From Sinohyriopsis cumingii (taxonomy: Eukaryota; Mollusca; Bivalvia; Unionida; Unionidae), in NCBI GenBank assembly GCA_028554795.2, contig CM068828.1:5487720-5551719 (forward strand): a stretch of DNA of 64,000 bases, read 5' to 3'. The translations under genes and the position numbers were made by a program. Shown here one piece after another: positions 27,355 through 38,450 of the stretch. The notes beneath the pieces were generated by a model. It was not told where the DNA came from and did no database searches. It was given only the letters and a program-made list of their open reading frames with translations. Every line of letters begins with the position of its first letter. Position 1 is the first letter of the stretch.

Positions 27355-30300
27355 TTATATACAGACCAATACCGACGTGTCCATAAGGTAAGGTGAAGTG
27401 ATTGGGAAGTCGCACTCGTTCTGGTATACAATTTGATAGACTTTTTCCAAGGGTCGACTGACGATGTGGTGAGTGGGTAAACGTACAATCTTGTTCGGTT
27501 GATAGGTGGTCACTTTAAAGTTTCCATCCTCTCCCGATTGCAAGGCTTCTTTCAATACCCCAAAGTTGACCACTCGACTGGTACGATGATTCAGAGTCAG
27601 TCCTTTCACTTTGCACGTCGTGTGCACTTCTCCTTGTTTGTCCCGGTATTCGTAGCCGTAATTTTTGGGACCACCACTGACGAAACTTAGAATCTTGTCG
27701 TCGGGATGCTCGTCTGTCCAGGCTCCTAAACGGTCTCCTTCGATGTCAGGGTGCTGTTGACTCGGGTGATGGATGTAAATGCAACTGTCCGTGTCAAAGT
27801 ACAGGACGCGTTCTTCTAACAGTTCTAAAGCTTCGTACAATTTTAAGCGAGCATGAGCTGTCACGTAAGCCGCAATGATGACATTTCCAAAAGGGTCGTC
27901 TTGTACAAAGTCCAAATCTTCTTCGTAATTGACCAAGATCAAATCCTCTCGAACGACGTCCACGTGTTTCATGTATTTGGTTTTGTCGTGAATCATCTGG
28001 AAGTAGCGGGAAGGTTGTGTCAAATATTCCGTCTTGGGTAAACACGGTCGTTGTGCCATTTTACCCCACAAGCAATTTAACATCGCTTTGGCAAACGATC
28101 GCCTGCCTTCGTTTTTTTTCGATGTGGTCTAAAGAGATGCCTTCTTGTGCGTAGTATTTCTCTTTGAATTGTATTTGGTCTTCGGGAGTGTGACACCAGG
28201 AAGGATAGCCGCTGGCTTCTTGTTTCAGTTTCAAAAAGGCATCCACGTAGTCGGCGAAAATGCCTTTCTGAGTAGGGTCACCCTTGTGGTATTGTTGTGT
28301 CTTGGGAAAGTGGAAAATTTCGTACACTTCTAACAGTTGGTATCCCATGTCCAGAGCTTTGAACAATTCCACGCTGACCCAGGTTCCCGTCAAGGCACGT
28401 TCTTCCTGGCTGTGATGGCAAGGTTGGTCCTGGTTGCACGTTTCGGCACAAGTACGGCACAAGGGAAACATCAGTTTGCCTTGACAATGGTGAGGTAAGA
28501 CGGGATGGTATAGGTTCGTGGGAGGCAAAACTTTACACTTGATCAAGCCTTCGTATTGTCGAATGTTTTTCAGGTCGATGTGTTCCGTGAACAATTGCGG
28601 GTGCCCTACAGGAAGGGATACAGCGAACACACGTCCAAGTATTTGATTTCTTCTCATTTCTCTTCGTCGCCTTGGTACAGCAAACAGGTGGCATTGGTCC
28701 TTCCTCCGTACAAACTATCCCTCGGGTTCAGCGGGTCTATGAACTGGTAACTTTCCACGAGGCGTTTAAACTCGGGATCGGTTTTCAAACGGTGATCGTA
28801 CTCGTGTTCCCACATTTCCACCACTTGGTATCCTTGCTGTTCTAACTTTAGGCGTCGCTGACAAGTGTCCTGGTACAAGTATTCCATGGTTCGTTGCAAA
28901 AACAGATTTTTGGTGTCACGGTCAGGGTAACAGATGGGACATCCGTGAAATAAGCAACCGTTAAACTCGTACACGATCTTGGGGTTTTCTAAGTCCCAGC
29001 CATCTACCGAATACGTTCCGATGGTCTTTTCGCCTCCTCCGTTGCGGGCATGCTGAATCCATTTGTCTTCCTTGTCGCACAAGGAATGTGACCAACGTAG
29101 GGCTTTGACCGAGTATTGACGCTTGACATAGTGGGTCGTTTGAGGACTGATGACAGCCACGGTGTTTTCAGGCATGAATCGTTGGCGGTACACTAAGGAA
29201 CACGCTTTGGCAATGGTGCAAACTTCTTTCAAAGGATCGACCCCTCCGTGTTCCATGAACAGTTCTCGAAATTTTCCACAGCAACGTCGTAAAATGTCCA
29301 CGTCGGAACGACAATACTTTAACATTTCTTCCTGAAAGTCGAAGGGGTCAGAGGCATGAGCCTGGTACCAAGCGTAGAAAGCTTCTCGTTGTTCGGTACG
29401 CATGTTGTCGGGGTCGTAATAGTGAGCCTCAGGTAAATGGGGTAGAACGGCATGTTGATTGGCTTCCGTATTGAAAAAGTGTGGAAAGTACCCTTTAGCC
29501 ATTTCTGTCATTCCAAACGTTTTAGGCATTCGACTCAAAGGCATAGCCAAGTAACTCATCGAATCTTTAAACTGTACTTGTCCCACTTGCATGAAAATGA
29601 TTTTGGCTCCGTTCAAAGTCACTTTAGGACGCTCGGTGCCTTGTTCCGTATAGTATCTGAGAAGAAACTGTCCATCGTATCCGGAGAAATTGTGAGCCAT
29701 CACCGTGGCATGACGATGAGAATCTCCGTAACGTTCGATGTCCTCTTGGCTCCACGTCTTGTCGATGGGGTCTAAGACCCATTGGGCAAAATCGGCTAAC
29801 GTGTTTGGTCCTCGAAAGATTTTTTCACGTCCTCCAGGAATCTTGCTGCAGTGAGGGCAATGACTGAAGATAGGTTCTTGAATGCACTTCTCGCACGCTC
29901 GATGAGCCACGCAGAAATTAGGAATGTGAATGCCGGTCTCTTGCATGCATTCGAAATCGAAAAAGATGAAATTGCCTTTCTTCTTGTGACCGTCCTCTTC
30001 CTCTGGTGGGGGTTGGTATTTTTGCACGTAACATTGGTGTTCCAAGTCCACGATGTGGTGACAAATGTGACATTTTTTCTTTCCTCGACATACGTGTGCC
30101 TTGGTACTATTGGTACGTATGCCTTGTCCACACGTAGGGCACAATCTCAGGAGTTGACAAGCACATTTCTTCTGTGAACCTTGTGTTTTCAAATGTTGCT
30201 GGTAACAGGTAGGGCTGACAAACGTGCGCAGACAAGTTGAACAAGGCACTGGTTCTTCGCTCAGACAGGGTGGAGAGGCCAAACATCCTGGGCATTTCCA

Positions 30301-31371
30301 TCCACAAGACTTGTGTTGCTCTCGATTGTTATAACCATAATCACATTTCTCACAATAATAACCGTATCCCAGGAATCCAGTGATACTGGTAATGGTATCG
30401 AAATGTTCATCGTGATAATAGACATGAATGTATTTTCCGTCCTTAAAATCTTGGCCTCGAAACAACAGAGTTCCACGCATTTCTTGAGGGTGCACTTTCA
30501 AGGTGTAGCGTGGAGCTAGGGCATCTTGCAATTTTTGCATCTCAGGAATGCCACAAGGTGTGTCTTTGGACAGTCCGGCTTGTTGTAACAGGAGTTCTGC
30601 TTCATTTCGTTGTTTGGCTCGATCGGATCGTTGAATAGTTTTCCAGGTTCTTTTCCATTCTACCGTGTCGTTCTTGTTGGCATAGGTTCGTCCCACCACG
30701 ATGGCACGGGCTAAACACATCTGGTCTTGAGGGTTGTGAATTTGGACGAGACTTGTTTTGGTGTTGCGAAGGTTGTCCACCAATAACATCTTTTTGCGTC
30801 CTGTCCCTTGAGGAAGAGAGACGTGGGCCATTTTCAGTGTGGCTTTACCATCGGTGATGTCAAACTGGTCATTAGATTGTTGTACGTGTTGAATCTTGTC
30901 CATGATTTTGGAAGGGGTTAGTTCTGCGGGTCTGCTAAACTCGATCCAAACAGGGGATTTCAAACCGTCGTGATCTATGGATAGTGTCAAGCGATCGTCT
31001 TCTTTGGGTTGACATTGTCGCTTGAGTGCGGTGAGCAAAGAATCCCACATCTCGGTGATAAACCCTTCTGCTTTCTCCAAGGGTACGTCGGCCTTGAAAT
31101 CTTTAAACTTCACCGTGTAGGTGTAAGCCGTGGTTCTAAATTTTCTAGAGGAGCGCTTTTCCGTCTCTCGAATGGAATAGTACTTTTCAGGGTTGACTAA
31201 GGGTGGTGAACTTGGTTTAGAGGGTTCGGATTCTGGTTCACTCATGTCCTCTTCAAAATCACTGGCATGAATTTGTGCCAAGATTTCAGCCCTGGTACGA
31301 GGCGATAGATCACGTTTCTGCCTCTTACTTTCTTCTTCTTCTTTCTTCTCGAATGAATAGGATCGTTTCAT
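27355..31371 (-). pseudogene. Protein-primed DNA polymerase B, broken
   Basis: ATG at 31371 opens a 905-codon frame. It has a disordered start, a Cys-rich zinc-finger region (340-448), exonuclease motifs FDFEC (471-475), NFSGYDGQF (561-569) and YCRSDVDIL (686-694), and the palm-insert landmark DPLNPRDSLYGGRTNA (879-894). An in-frame TGA at about 28,654-28,656 follows. Motif A (DVCSLYP) is still readable just after it, but the next residues are missing in a small frame-shifting deletion near 28,612. The following frame (to 28,061) holds YEGLIKCKVLPP. An eight-A run near 28,110 shifts frame again before motif B (MLNCLWGK) and motif C (YFDTDS). Three independent breaks mean no full polymerase. 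A further shift near the C-terminus is possible. The family replicates Polinton DNA. Confidence 0.9.
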
Positions 31372-31504
31372 CTTGAGTGCAAAACGTCAAATGACTCAAG
31401 TTCAAACACCATAGACTAATTTATAGTCATGGCAAACCAGCGTATATAAAAAGGGTGTGTCTTGTCCTTTCACTATTCATTTCACTCTCAAACCGAGGAG
31501 AACG
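31372..31504. promoter_or_regulatory. Divergent promoter between PolB and CCHC gene
   Basis: On the plus strand TATATAAAAAGG (31,443-31,454) lies about 60 nt before the ATG at 31505. On the minus strand GACTATAAATTAG (about 31,418-31,430) lies about 50 nt before the PolB start. A paired arrangement of two TATA boxes within 30 bp suggests joint control of both genes. Confidence 0.6.
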
Positions 31505-31989
31505 ATGGAAGAGACTAACCAAATCGAACGTTTCGTCAGAGCTTTGCGAGGGGTCATTAGAAAATTCTCTTCAGACCAGCCGACAGACTACTCTCCTTCC
31601 TTTCGAGATAAGAGTCAGGATACTTGCTATATCTGTCAGAGGAAAGGGCATTGGTCTTCAGAGTGTCCAGACCGTCAAAAAAGAAAAAAAAAACAGGGGC
31701 TAAAAAAGACAAAAGTCAAGATACCTGTTATTATTGTAAAGAAAAAGGACATTGGTCTCCAGATTGCCCAAAAAAGAAACAAGAGGAGTCAGAAGAAAAG
31801 AAGGATTCTTCAGAAGAAGAGAGGGATTCTTCGGAAGAAGAGAGGAATTCTTCGAAAGAAGAGAGGGATTCTTCAGAGGAAGAAAGAAGACAATTCTATT
31901 TAAAAGAAGCAAAGAAACAGGAGAAGAAAAGAAGAAGGGAAGAAAATGAGGAAAAAACGGTGAAGAAATTCAAAAAACAGAGAGACTAA
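31505..31989 (+). pseudogene. Two-CCHC zinc-knuckle protein, frameshifted in A-run
   Basis: ATG at 31505 (MEETNQIERFVRALRGVIRK) leads to a first zinc knuckle, CYICQRKGHWSSEC. In the next 30 nt is a run with AAAAAAG and ten A's. Beyond it the second knuckle, CYYCKEKGHWSPDC, and a long Ser/Glu/Lys repeat tail (DSSEEERDSSEEER type) are in another frame, stopping at 31989. The knuckle spacing C-x2-C-x4-H-x4-C is that of retroviral nucleocapsid and other RNA or ssDNA-binding proteins. The break may be a mutation, an assembly error in a homopolymer, or a real frameshift site. No histone-like hairpin follows. 31,990-32,230 shows no gene. Confidence 0.65.
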
Positions 31990-32232
31990 ACAAGGAGAAA
32001 GAAGAAGTCAATGAACTTTTAATTAAAGTGTTGTGTTGTGAATTGGATTGTAAAAAATGGATAAAAGAATACATGAATGATATAAGGTAAGTGTCTTTGA
32101 GTTTTGATTTTAAAATAAGAAGCTACACTCACGCACTCATACACAGACACGTACTATAAGGGTAAAATGGGTGGGGTTTATTTTTGAGTTATTGGCAAAT
32201 TGAAATTGTATTTCTTTTCGAGAAATGTGGGT

Positions 32233-32248
32233 GGCCCTGAAAAGGGCC
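32233..32248 (-). terminator. Histone-type 3' stem-loop
   Basis: The minus-strand GGCCCUUUUCAGGGCC is followed exactly by ACCCA, then UCGAAAAGAAAUAC, 25 nt past the stop at 32,274. This is the best match in the window to the full histone signal. Confidence 0.85.
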
Positions 32249-32273
32249 TTTTTATTTTGGTGTAGGGGTGAGT

Positions 32274-32834
32274 TTAACCAATCAACTTTAACTGCCTTAA
32301 GCCTTTGCCACGGCCAAGGCCTACTTCTGATGATTGGGTTGAAATCACTAAGGGTGGTACGACAGGCTTAGTCACAGGGTTGGCGTGTTTAGCTCGAGAA
32401 GGTCGTATTCTCTTCGGTCGTGATAAAGAAGTCTGATACATTTGTTTCAGACTTCTTAACTCCGCTAAAATGTCCAACAGTACCGTAGCCGTTTGATTTT
32501 CACCCTCTTGTTTCTTTGCTGCTACTTCTTCTTGCTGTTGTTGCTGTTGTTTTTTTCTTACCTCTTCTTGTTGCTGTTGCTGTTGCTGTAGGAGAAAAGC
32601 TTGTTCCGCTTCCTTTTGTCGTTGCATAAATTTCTCCAATTCTTCTTTCTGTCTCTGTCTAAATTTCTCCACTTGCGGTAATGAAGAAGGTAACGAAGGT
32701 TCCGGAACAAATTCTTGCGAGGTAAGAAAATCCACAAAATCCCAATGTACCTCTTCTGAAAGTAAGTCCGGGTTCCCTTGGGCAGTCTCCCCTGCTGGTG
32801 TACCCCAATGGATCGTTTTCTGAGTTTCCGTCAT
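32274..32834 (-). CDS. Poly-Gln coiled-coil protein
   Basis: 186 residues from ATG at 32834. An N-terminal polar part (MTETQKTIHWGTPAGE) is followed by a Gln/Glu coiled coil with two Gln runs (about residues 82-90 and 96-102). A conserved helix TVLLDILAELRSLKQMY comes next, then a basic tail rich in Pro and Arg (SRPKRIRPSRAKH). No family is recognised. Part of the same gene appears inverted at 57,990-58,320. It shares the histone-like 3' end with the left-arm genes but not their promoter block; instead it has a divergent promoter with a CRE/E-box. Confidence 0.7.
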   Translation of the reverse strand: MTETQKTIHWGTPAGETAQGNPDLLSEEVHWDFVDFLTSQEFVPEPSLPSSLPQVEKFRQRQKEELEKFMQRQKEAEQAFLLQQQQQQQEEVRKKQQQQQQEEVAAKKQEGENQTATVLLDILAELRSLKQMYQTSLSRPKRIRPSRAKHANPVTKPVVPPLVISTQSSEVGLGRGKGLRQLKLIG

Positions 32835-33053
32835 GTTGAATCACTGTCGCATAGATTGACTGCACACAAGCGCTAACGAATCTATATAGACCACGTGACG
32901 TCACAGACTGCTCTCTTCGGATTGGATGCCGGCTGACTGAATTTTGTAACGCGTGTTCGGATTGGTGAATGAATTCAATCCGTTTCAATCCTTCCTGTAC
33001 CTATAAATAAGCGCAGTTCACTGCATTGATTCACCTATTCTCGTCGCTTCAAG
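32835..33053. promoter_or_regulatory. Divergent promoter with overlapping E-box and CRE
   Basis: CACGTG (32,892-32,897) overlaps TGACGTCA (32,896-32,903), both perfect palindromes. Next to them, TCTATATAGA (32,881-32,890) can serve the minus-strand gene. CTATAAATAAG (33,001-33,011) lies about 45 nt before the plus-strand ATG at 33054. E-box and CRE motifs bind host bHLH and bZIP factors. Confidence 0.6.
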
Positions 33054-33284
33054 ATGTGGACCACAGTTGGGTCATCCACCCTTGTGTCTTCCATGATGTT
33101 TAGGACGGACATGCTCATGTATGTCAGGTCCAAGTGGACTGTTGTTGATAGGACAGATACTAGTCAATGGATGAGGAGAGTTTACATAGAAAGACAAGGA
33201 TGTCTCAAGAGGGTACTTGTGTATGGACCGGCAGTTAGAAGGAGTTTAAGAAGAAGAAGATGTGACAGATGCCATCTATGTTAA
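33054..33284 (+). CDS. Small basic protein at the right end
   Basis: 76 residues from ATG at 33054, with a hydrophobic and Thr/Ser-rich N-terminus, WTVVDRTDTSQWMRRVY in the middle and a basic Cys-containing end (RRSLRRRRCDRCHLC). It is unrecognised. It reads outward into the right inverted repeat and stops 24 nt before the hairpin there, mirroring the leftmost gene. A TATA box lies at the right distance upstream. Confidence 0.6.
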   Translation: MWTTVGSSTLVSSMMFRTDMLMYVRSKWTVVDRTDTSQWMRRVYIERQGCLKRVLVYGPAVRRSLRRRRCDRCHLC

Positions 33285-33299
33285 TATTAATATTAACAT

Positions 33300-33679
33300 A
33301 AACCCAAAGGCCCTTTTCAGGGCCAGCCATATTTCTCGAAAAGAGATAGCCTTTCCATTGCCTACCCCTTTTTTTAAATTTAAATTTAAATTTAAATTTA
33401 AAAAAAAAATCCCATATTCAATTCCCCTTGTCCCTAGACAAACCCAAACTCTATTCCCATGTTAATTTCCCCTTGTCGCTAGACAGACCCACACTATAGT
33501 TCCATGTTAAATTCCCCTTGTCGCTAGAGTGACCCACGATTTATTCCCATGTTAATTTCCCTTGTCGCCAGATTGTCCCACGATTTTTCTCCATGTTAAT
33601 TTTCCCTTGTCGCCAGATTGTCCTAGGGGTGTTTGTAATGCTAATTCCCATTGTCGCTAGGGTATCCCCATTTACTACT
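33300..33679 (-). repeat. Element 1 right terminal inverted repeat
   Basis: It is the inverted match to 16,261-16,639, with an identical hairpin, (AAATTT)n tract and five subrepeats and only scattered substitutions. It ends TACTACT, followed at once by the target duplication. Confidence 0.95.
33309..33324 (+). terminator. Histone-type 3' stem-loop in right TIR
   Basis: The plus-strand sequence is CCCAAA, then GGCCCTTTTCAGGGCC, AGCCA and CGAAAAGAGATAG. It serves the plus-strand gene that ends at 33,284. Being inside the inverted repeat, it is the same cassette used at the left end on the other strand. Confidence 0.8.
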
Positions 33680-33685
33680 CAAGTT
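33680..33685 (+). repeat. Right target-site duplication CAAGTT
   Basis: It is identical to 16,255-16,260 and directly abuts the right terminus. Confidence 0.95.
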
Positions 33686-35300
33686 TTACATTTAATATTT
33701 ATATAATAAAATTGTTATATTTATTGAATCTAACCAATTACACCGAATTATGTAATTTATGTATTTTGGAATTAAATGTCGAATAAATTACCAATAAACC
33801 AAAAATGCTTAAGAAATAAATGTTACAAACTATTACCAAATTATTTTGCAAAATATTTTATTGAATGTTTGTATTAAAACTAAATATTATTTTCTGTAAT
33901 TTAAAACGTATTTTGTTGCTAAATTAATTATTATGAAGTTGATAGCAAACTATTTCTGCAAAAGTAAATCCTAAAAATATAAAATCAATAAATTCCAAAC
34001 AAAACAAATCCATGATAAACTTTATTTAAAATTTAATATTATATAATAATAAATGATTGCAAACGCTTTAGAAGTGCGTGAAATATTTTCTAAATATGTT
34101 TCTTCTCAACTGTCCATGTGTTGAGACATTTAGGAAAGCAATCACTAAGACTAAGCACATTTATCTTACCTTGCAAAAGGAAGTCAAAACCTGGAGTCTG
34201 CAACGTAGCAATTCACTATGCCGTCGAGAGCGGAATGTACATATAGGATTACCTACACTGATTGGTTCACCTTTAATAGGTAATGTATTATAACACCTAG
34301 CTTCAACTTTTGTGTTCTCGGAAATCGGAAAGCCGATCGTAATTCCTAAAATTTTCGAAGCGTTCTCCATTTTACATTCCGCTTCCAAGAATAATGTTTT
34401 GCCTCGTCGAAAATTGCATACATTGCTAAACTTGGACTGACTGTATTACTTTATCTCAGTATTCCTGTGAAGTATGCGGCGAGGAATGTTGCTGGAGTAA
34501 ATAGTTTTTCTTATGTATGTACTGTCTTGCTACCTTTCTTTATTGGAAAATACCAGAAACACAATAATATATTTTGGTGTAATGTACAAAATGTTGTGTA
34601 TATAAGAACAATATTAATCTCTACTGAAGATATACAATTTGTGTTACAATATTAAAATTCTAACAGTCTTATTAAAGGTATGCAGTTTTGAGCGACACAA
34701 AACAAAAATTCTGACAAATATTATCTTTATTTAAATTATATAAAATAAATTACAATCCTAAAAATTGCACTTTATTAAAAAAAAGTCCTCAAATATTCCA
34801 TGGTGATATTATCATGCCAGCTTTACCATCATAACATGGTTGTCTTCTGATGAGAACACCTTTTGAGAAGGCCATCAAAGTATCCCAGCTCAAACTATTT
34901 TATTTCTGAGCATTCCTTGTTACTCTGACGCTGGTCACTCACCTGCACATCCATCGATGCATCTCCAGCTTGTAAGCATCCGACACATTTAATTTGAGAA
35001 ATCACAGCAGGTATAACATTTCCTAGGAATTATCCTTGCCTTTTATTATCACCCTTACCCTCATCATAGACAAAACCTTTACTGATGCATTACCAGAAGA
35101 TGAAATTAATTATTTACAACCAGTACTAGATAAGGTTCGTCCAAGATTATCGATCTCCACCCATCTCATTACCTTCTATACAATAGCCATGTTGAATGTA
35201 AAAGAACCATTCTTCTCTATCAGTTTTGCCTGTTGGTGGCTGAATCAAAATCTGGCCACAAGAACCATCACGTTTCCTTGTGTGATTTTAAACAAAGCCT
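33686..35300. other. AT-rich host spacer
   Basis: There is no gene I can support. The stretch 34,178-34,215 repeats the sequence at 16,168-16,205. Short open frames here are unconvincing. Confidence 0.5.
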
Positions 35301-36420
35301 GTAGATTGAAAACACTTTGTGCGTGATATGACTCATGTAAAGTACGGTATCGAGGGTGTATGCCAGATGTGTCAAAAACCTTCTCCAACGTCAGCGTGGA
35401 ATGAATTCAATAAGGTTTGCAAAATTTCTCTACAGGAATATTCGACACTTTTCTCTTCTATATCAGACACAGCTAGCACTGCCTTAGTGATTGCACCCTA
35501 TCAGACAGTGAGACATGCTTTAGCTTCCCCGCTGCTTCCTCATCTACTGACAAACAGCGGAGAGAGGGACTGCTTAGTAATGTAATTTCCTCTAGCCAAA
35601 ACACCATCGTCAATGACACAGACCTATGACTAGACAGCAGCATAATCCAGCTGAAGTATTGCCAAAAAACATCATGTCCTAACGCAAAAATAGTCGAGAT
35701 GGATCCCAAGATGGCGTTGTATTTGCCCTAGTATCTGACCAGTGTGCCATATGCGAGTCAGAAGAAATTAAGGCAGACATTAACTTTGATATATAAAAAA
35801 ATTCTGAGTCAAGATCAAGGTTAAACAGACCTATACGTCGGCGTCTTCTACAAATTTCCATCCATAACCCATCCAAACAAGGTGCACCAATGGAACTGAG
35901 AAACCAATGTGGTGCGCACCTCTGGTTAGATGGTGACTTCAATCTGGCGGATATTGTCTGGGACAATTAGTGTCCAGCACCATAAGCAATAAACAACACC
36001 TAATGCCTATCGCTACTAAATATCACAAAGGTCTCTTTCCTGAAACATATTGAAGATGCATCATCACTGGTCGCTGAATTTTCGTCCAAGCTGCTAGACT
36101 CGTTCTGTACAAATAAGTAAACATTGATCATCAAATGCGATATCATATCAACAATTGCGGAAAATGAAGCGATTTACACATTCAAAGTGAAGAAATCCCT
36201 TTGTAAAGTTTTCCATTACAGTAAGGCAAACTATGGTCAGATGCATGAAGAATAGAAAACCTCACAAGAGTCATTCATACGTGAAACAGAGAACCTTTCT
36301 GCAAACGACACGCGCGAGCTTGATGTTGAAAAAAAGCAATAAACTGAAGGAATAAAATCATACAGAGTGACAAAATTACCTAAGATTACACACATGACCC
36401 GTTCTGACATAGGACCCTGT
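35300..36420 (+). pseudogene. LINE endonuclease fragment
   Basis: Broken plus-strand frames contain GAHLWLDGDFNLADIVWDN near 35,920, the conserved GDFN region of the apurinic-type endonuclease of LINEs. Upstream is a DLYxG-type strand near 35,820 and downstream KKSLCKVFHYSKANYGQM, the usual linker towards the reverse transcriptase. Many stops are present. The family resembles Jockey/RTE-clade non-LTR elements and seems unrelated to the LINE copies in element 2. 36,420-38,230 contains nothing I can name. Confidence 0.6.
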
Positions 36421-38234
36421 CTATCATGCTATAAAAGAGACAAGGTAAGTAACTTCCAAAAACTTTGCTCACCCTTGACCCTAGATTTCCTTCTGCTATT
36501 GCCGTCTTTGAAGACAAACGACCGTACTCTGTGGCTTGTTTTACTCCTGAGATATTTTTCTATTCATCCATTTATCATTGATTTTCCGAGTTGTACCAAA
36601 CTTAAGTTGCGGGCAGAGTAAGCAACGGCCTAGGGGCCCCGCGACAACGGTTGAAAATAATATTGATAAAACGTATTAGGAGATAATTTGCGAGGGGGGA
36701 GGGGCTCCAAGATTTTGACGGCCTAAGAGCCTCCACAGGGTTTAATCCGGCACTGTATATATGCTTTATTTTTTACATTTGCATAGGACCAATCGTATTA
36801 AACAATATTCTTAAACTAAATATAATGCTATCTTGCAACTGCAAGTATATAAACTCGTTGTTTTTTTTTTTTTGTTTTTTTTTCATTTCAGCATTTATAG
36901 TTAAAAATCAGTTCAATCGTGCACTCGAGTTCATTAGTTTCCTAAATACGGGGCCTGTTTGTGAGACGAATGACACCTGTTGTCCCACATTATTAAACCT
37001 GTTACTTACACCAGACATGAAGTAACGGCTTTGTCATTATCTTACTTACATCAGACCTGAGGTAACATCTTTGTCATTATATTGCTTACATAAGGCATGG
37101 TGTGATGGACAGTAGATAAGCATTCGCTGAGTAAGTTGATTGACATGTCAGAAAGGTTATTGGTATACGTTAGACATGCACACGCAATATTCGGTTTGAC
37201 TGGATTACGTAAATCCCCAGAGTCCACCATATTTGTTACTGTGGACTGAAACATTAAGGATTTTGATTTTTGAAAAGGTACATTGAATAAAGAATAATTT
37301 TCTTTTTTCTCGAGGTTTAGAAGTAGAGTCAATAAAAAACTCAATGGCAGTGAGTTTACAATGTTCTTTTCTTTCTAAGCCATTTTCTATCAGAAAATAA
37401 AATATTTTTATATGATTAAAATGTTTAAAATGGAAACTTCATAAAATTATCTTTTATAAATTATTGTATATTTTACAGTTTTAACGTATTCGGTTTCATA
37501 CAATGATACAATTTAGATTACCATCAATTAATTTCTTACATTTTCAGTGTCAGTGCAATGAGGGATCATAGCCAGTTATCTTTTTAACAGGTGGAGCCAG
37601 AGAAAAACCCGGTCTCAATATTTGGTCATCCTCGGAGTTTATCGTTAGCCGGAACAATATATTGTTGATAAATCGAGCGATAAATAATTGTCAAAACTGC
37701 GATAATACATGTATCAGTGAAAACTATTATTGTCTTATTTCATTTTTCGGTATATCAAAATGTATACTATATTAGCACTACAAGACAATAAAATCTTCTG
37801 TTTCAGTTTAATTAAAATGGTATATCTCACCAATTTTGGTCTTATATAAAATTTTAATGCTAGTAACTTCATTTTCTTATCCGTTGATTAGTGTGGCCTT
37901 AATAAAACCGCATGATTAGTGTTACCTAACGAAAATCTCTTAAACAATAGTTACAAATGGAACGCTGCATTTTCACCCGGATAATTTAGCTCCTCGTGTT
38001 TTTTTAAATCCTATCTCACTATCCGATTGAGACATTTTGTAAAGCAACATGAAGATGCTATATTTTATTGTTTGTATGTTATGATAGAAATATATGCCAG
38101 AAATAATCTTGGACCGCTTTGTTCCATGCTGCCACCTATCGGTTTAAAATGAAGATAACTGGCTGCGGTCTCTCACTGAGACCAAATACTTCCTGTCCGA
38201 GTTGTTTCCCTTGCCTCAAACCTTACAGCAACCC

Positions 38235-38305
38235 ATCTCTCTCTCTCTCTCTCTATGGCACGCGCGCGTGCAAACACACAAACACACACACACACACAAT
38301 CACAT
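38235..38305. repeat. (TC)n and (CA)n microsatellites
   Basis: Short TC repeats near 38,236-38,254 are followed by CA repeats near 38,272-38,299. Confidence 0.9.
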
Positions 38306-38450
38306 AAGCAATGTTAATGCTGCGTCACTAATTTCTTCACTCATATTTCTTGCCGTACCTAAAGGTACAATTTGTAATGAGTCAACGAAGACACCTGTTT
38401 TGTTGACTTTGTCCAAAGACTGAATCTGAATCATAATAGAAAATATTTGC

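Larger units (their letters stand above)
16261..33679. mobile_element. Element 1: near-complete Polinton/Maverick, 17.4 kb
   Basis: It is bounded by inverted repeats of about 380 bp that start AG and end CT, and by a perfect 6-bp duplication, so its ends are known to the base. From left to right it holds three small minus-strand genes with histone-like 3' hairpins, then capsid, basic protein, penton, membrane protein, integrase, core proteins, ATPase, a scar of accessory genes and PolB (all minus strand). The right arm has a CCHC gene (+), a poly-Q gene (-) and a 76-codon gene (+). It lacks a protease gene and its PolB is broken. Low divergence between the inverted repeats suggests recent insertion. 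Confidence 0.95.

Noticed and set aside
28100-28120. Programmed frameshift at the A8 run in PolB
   Set aside because: The gene also has an in-frame stop and a deletion upstream, so ordinary decay explains the shift better.
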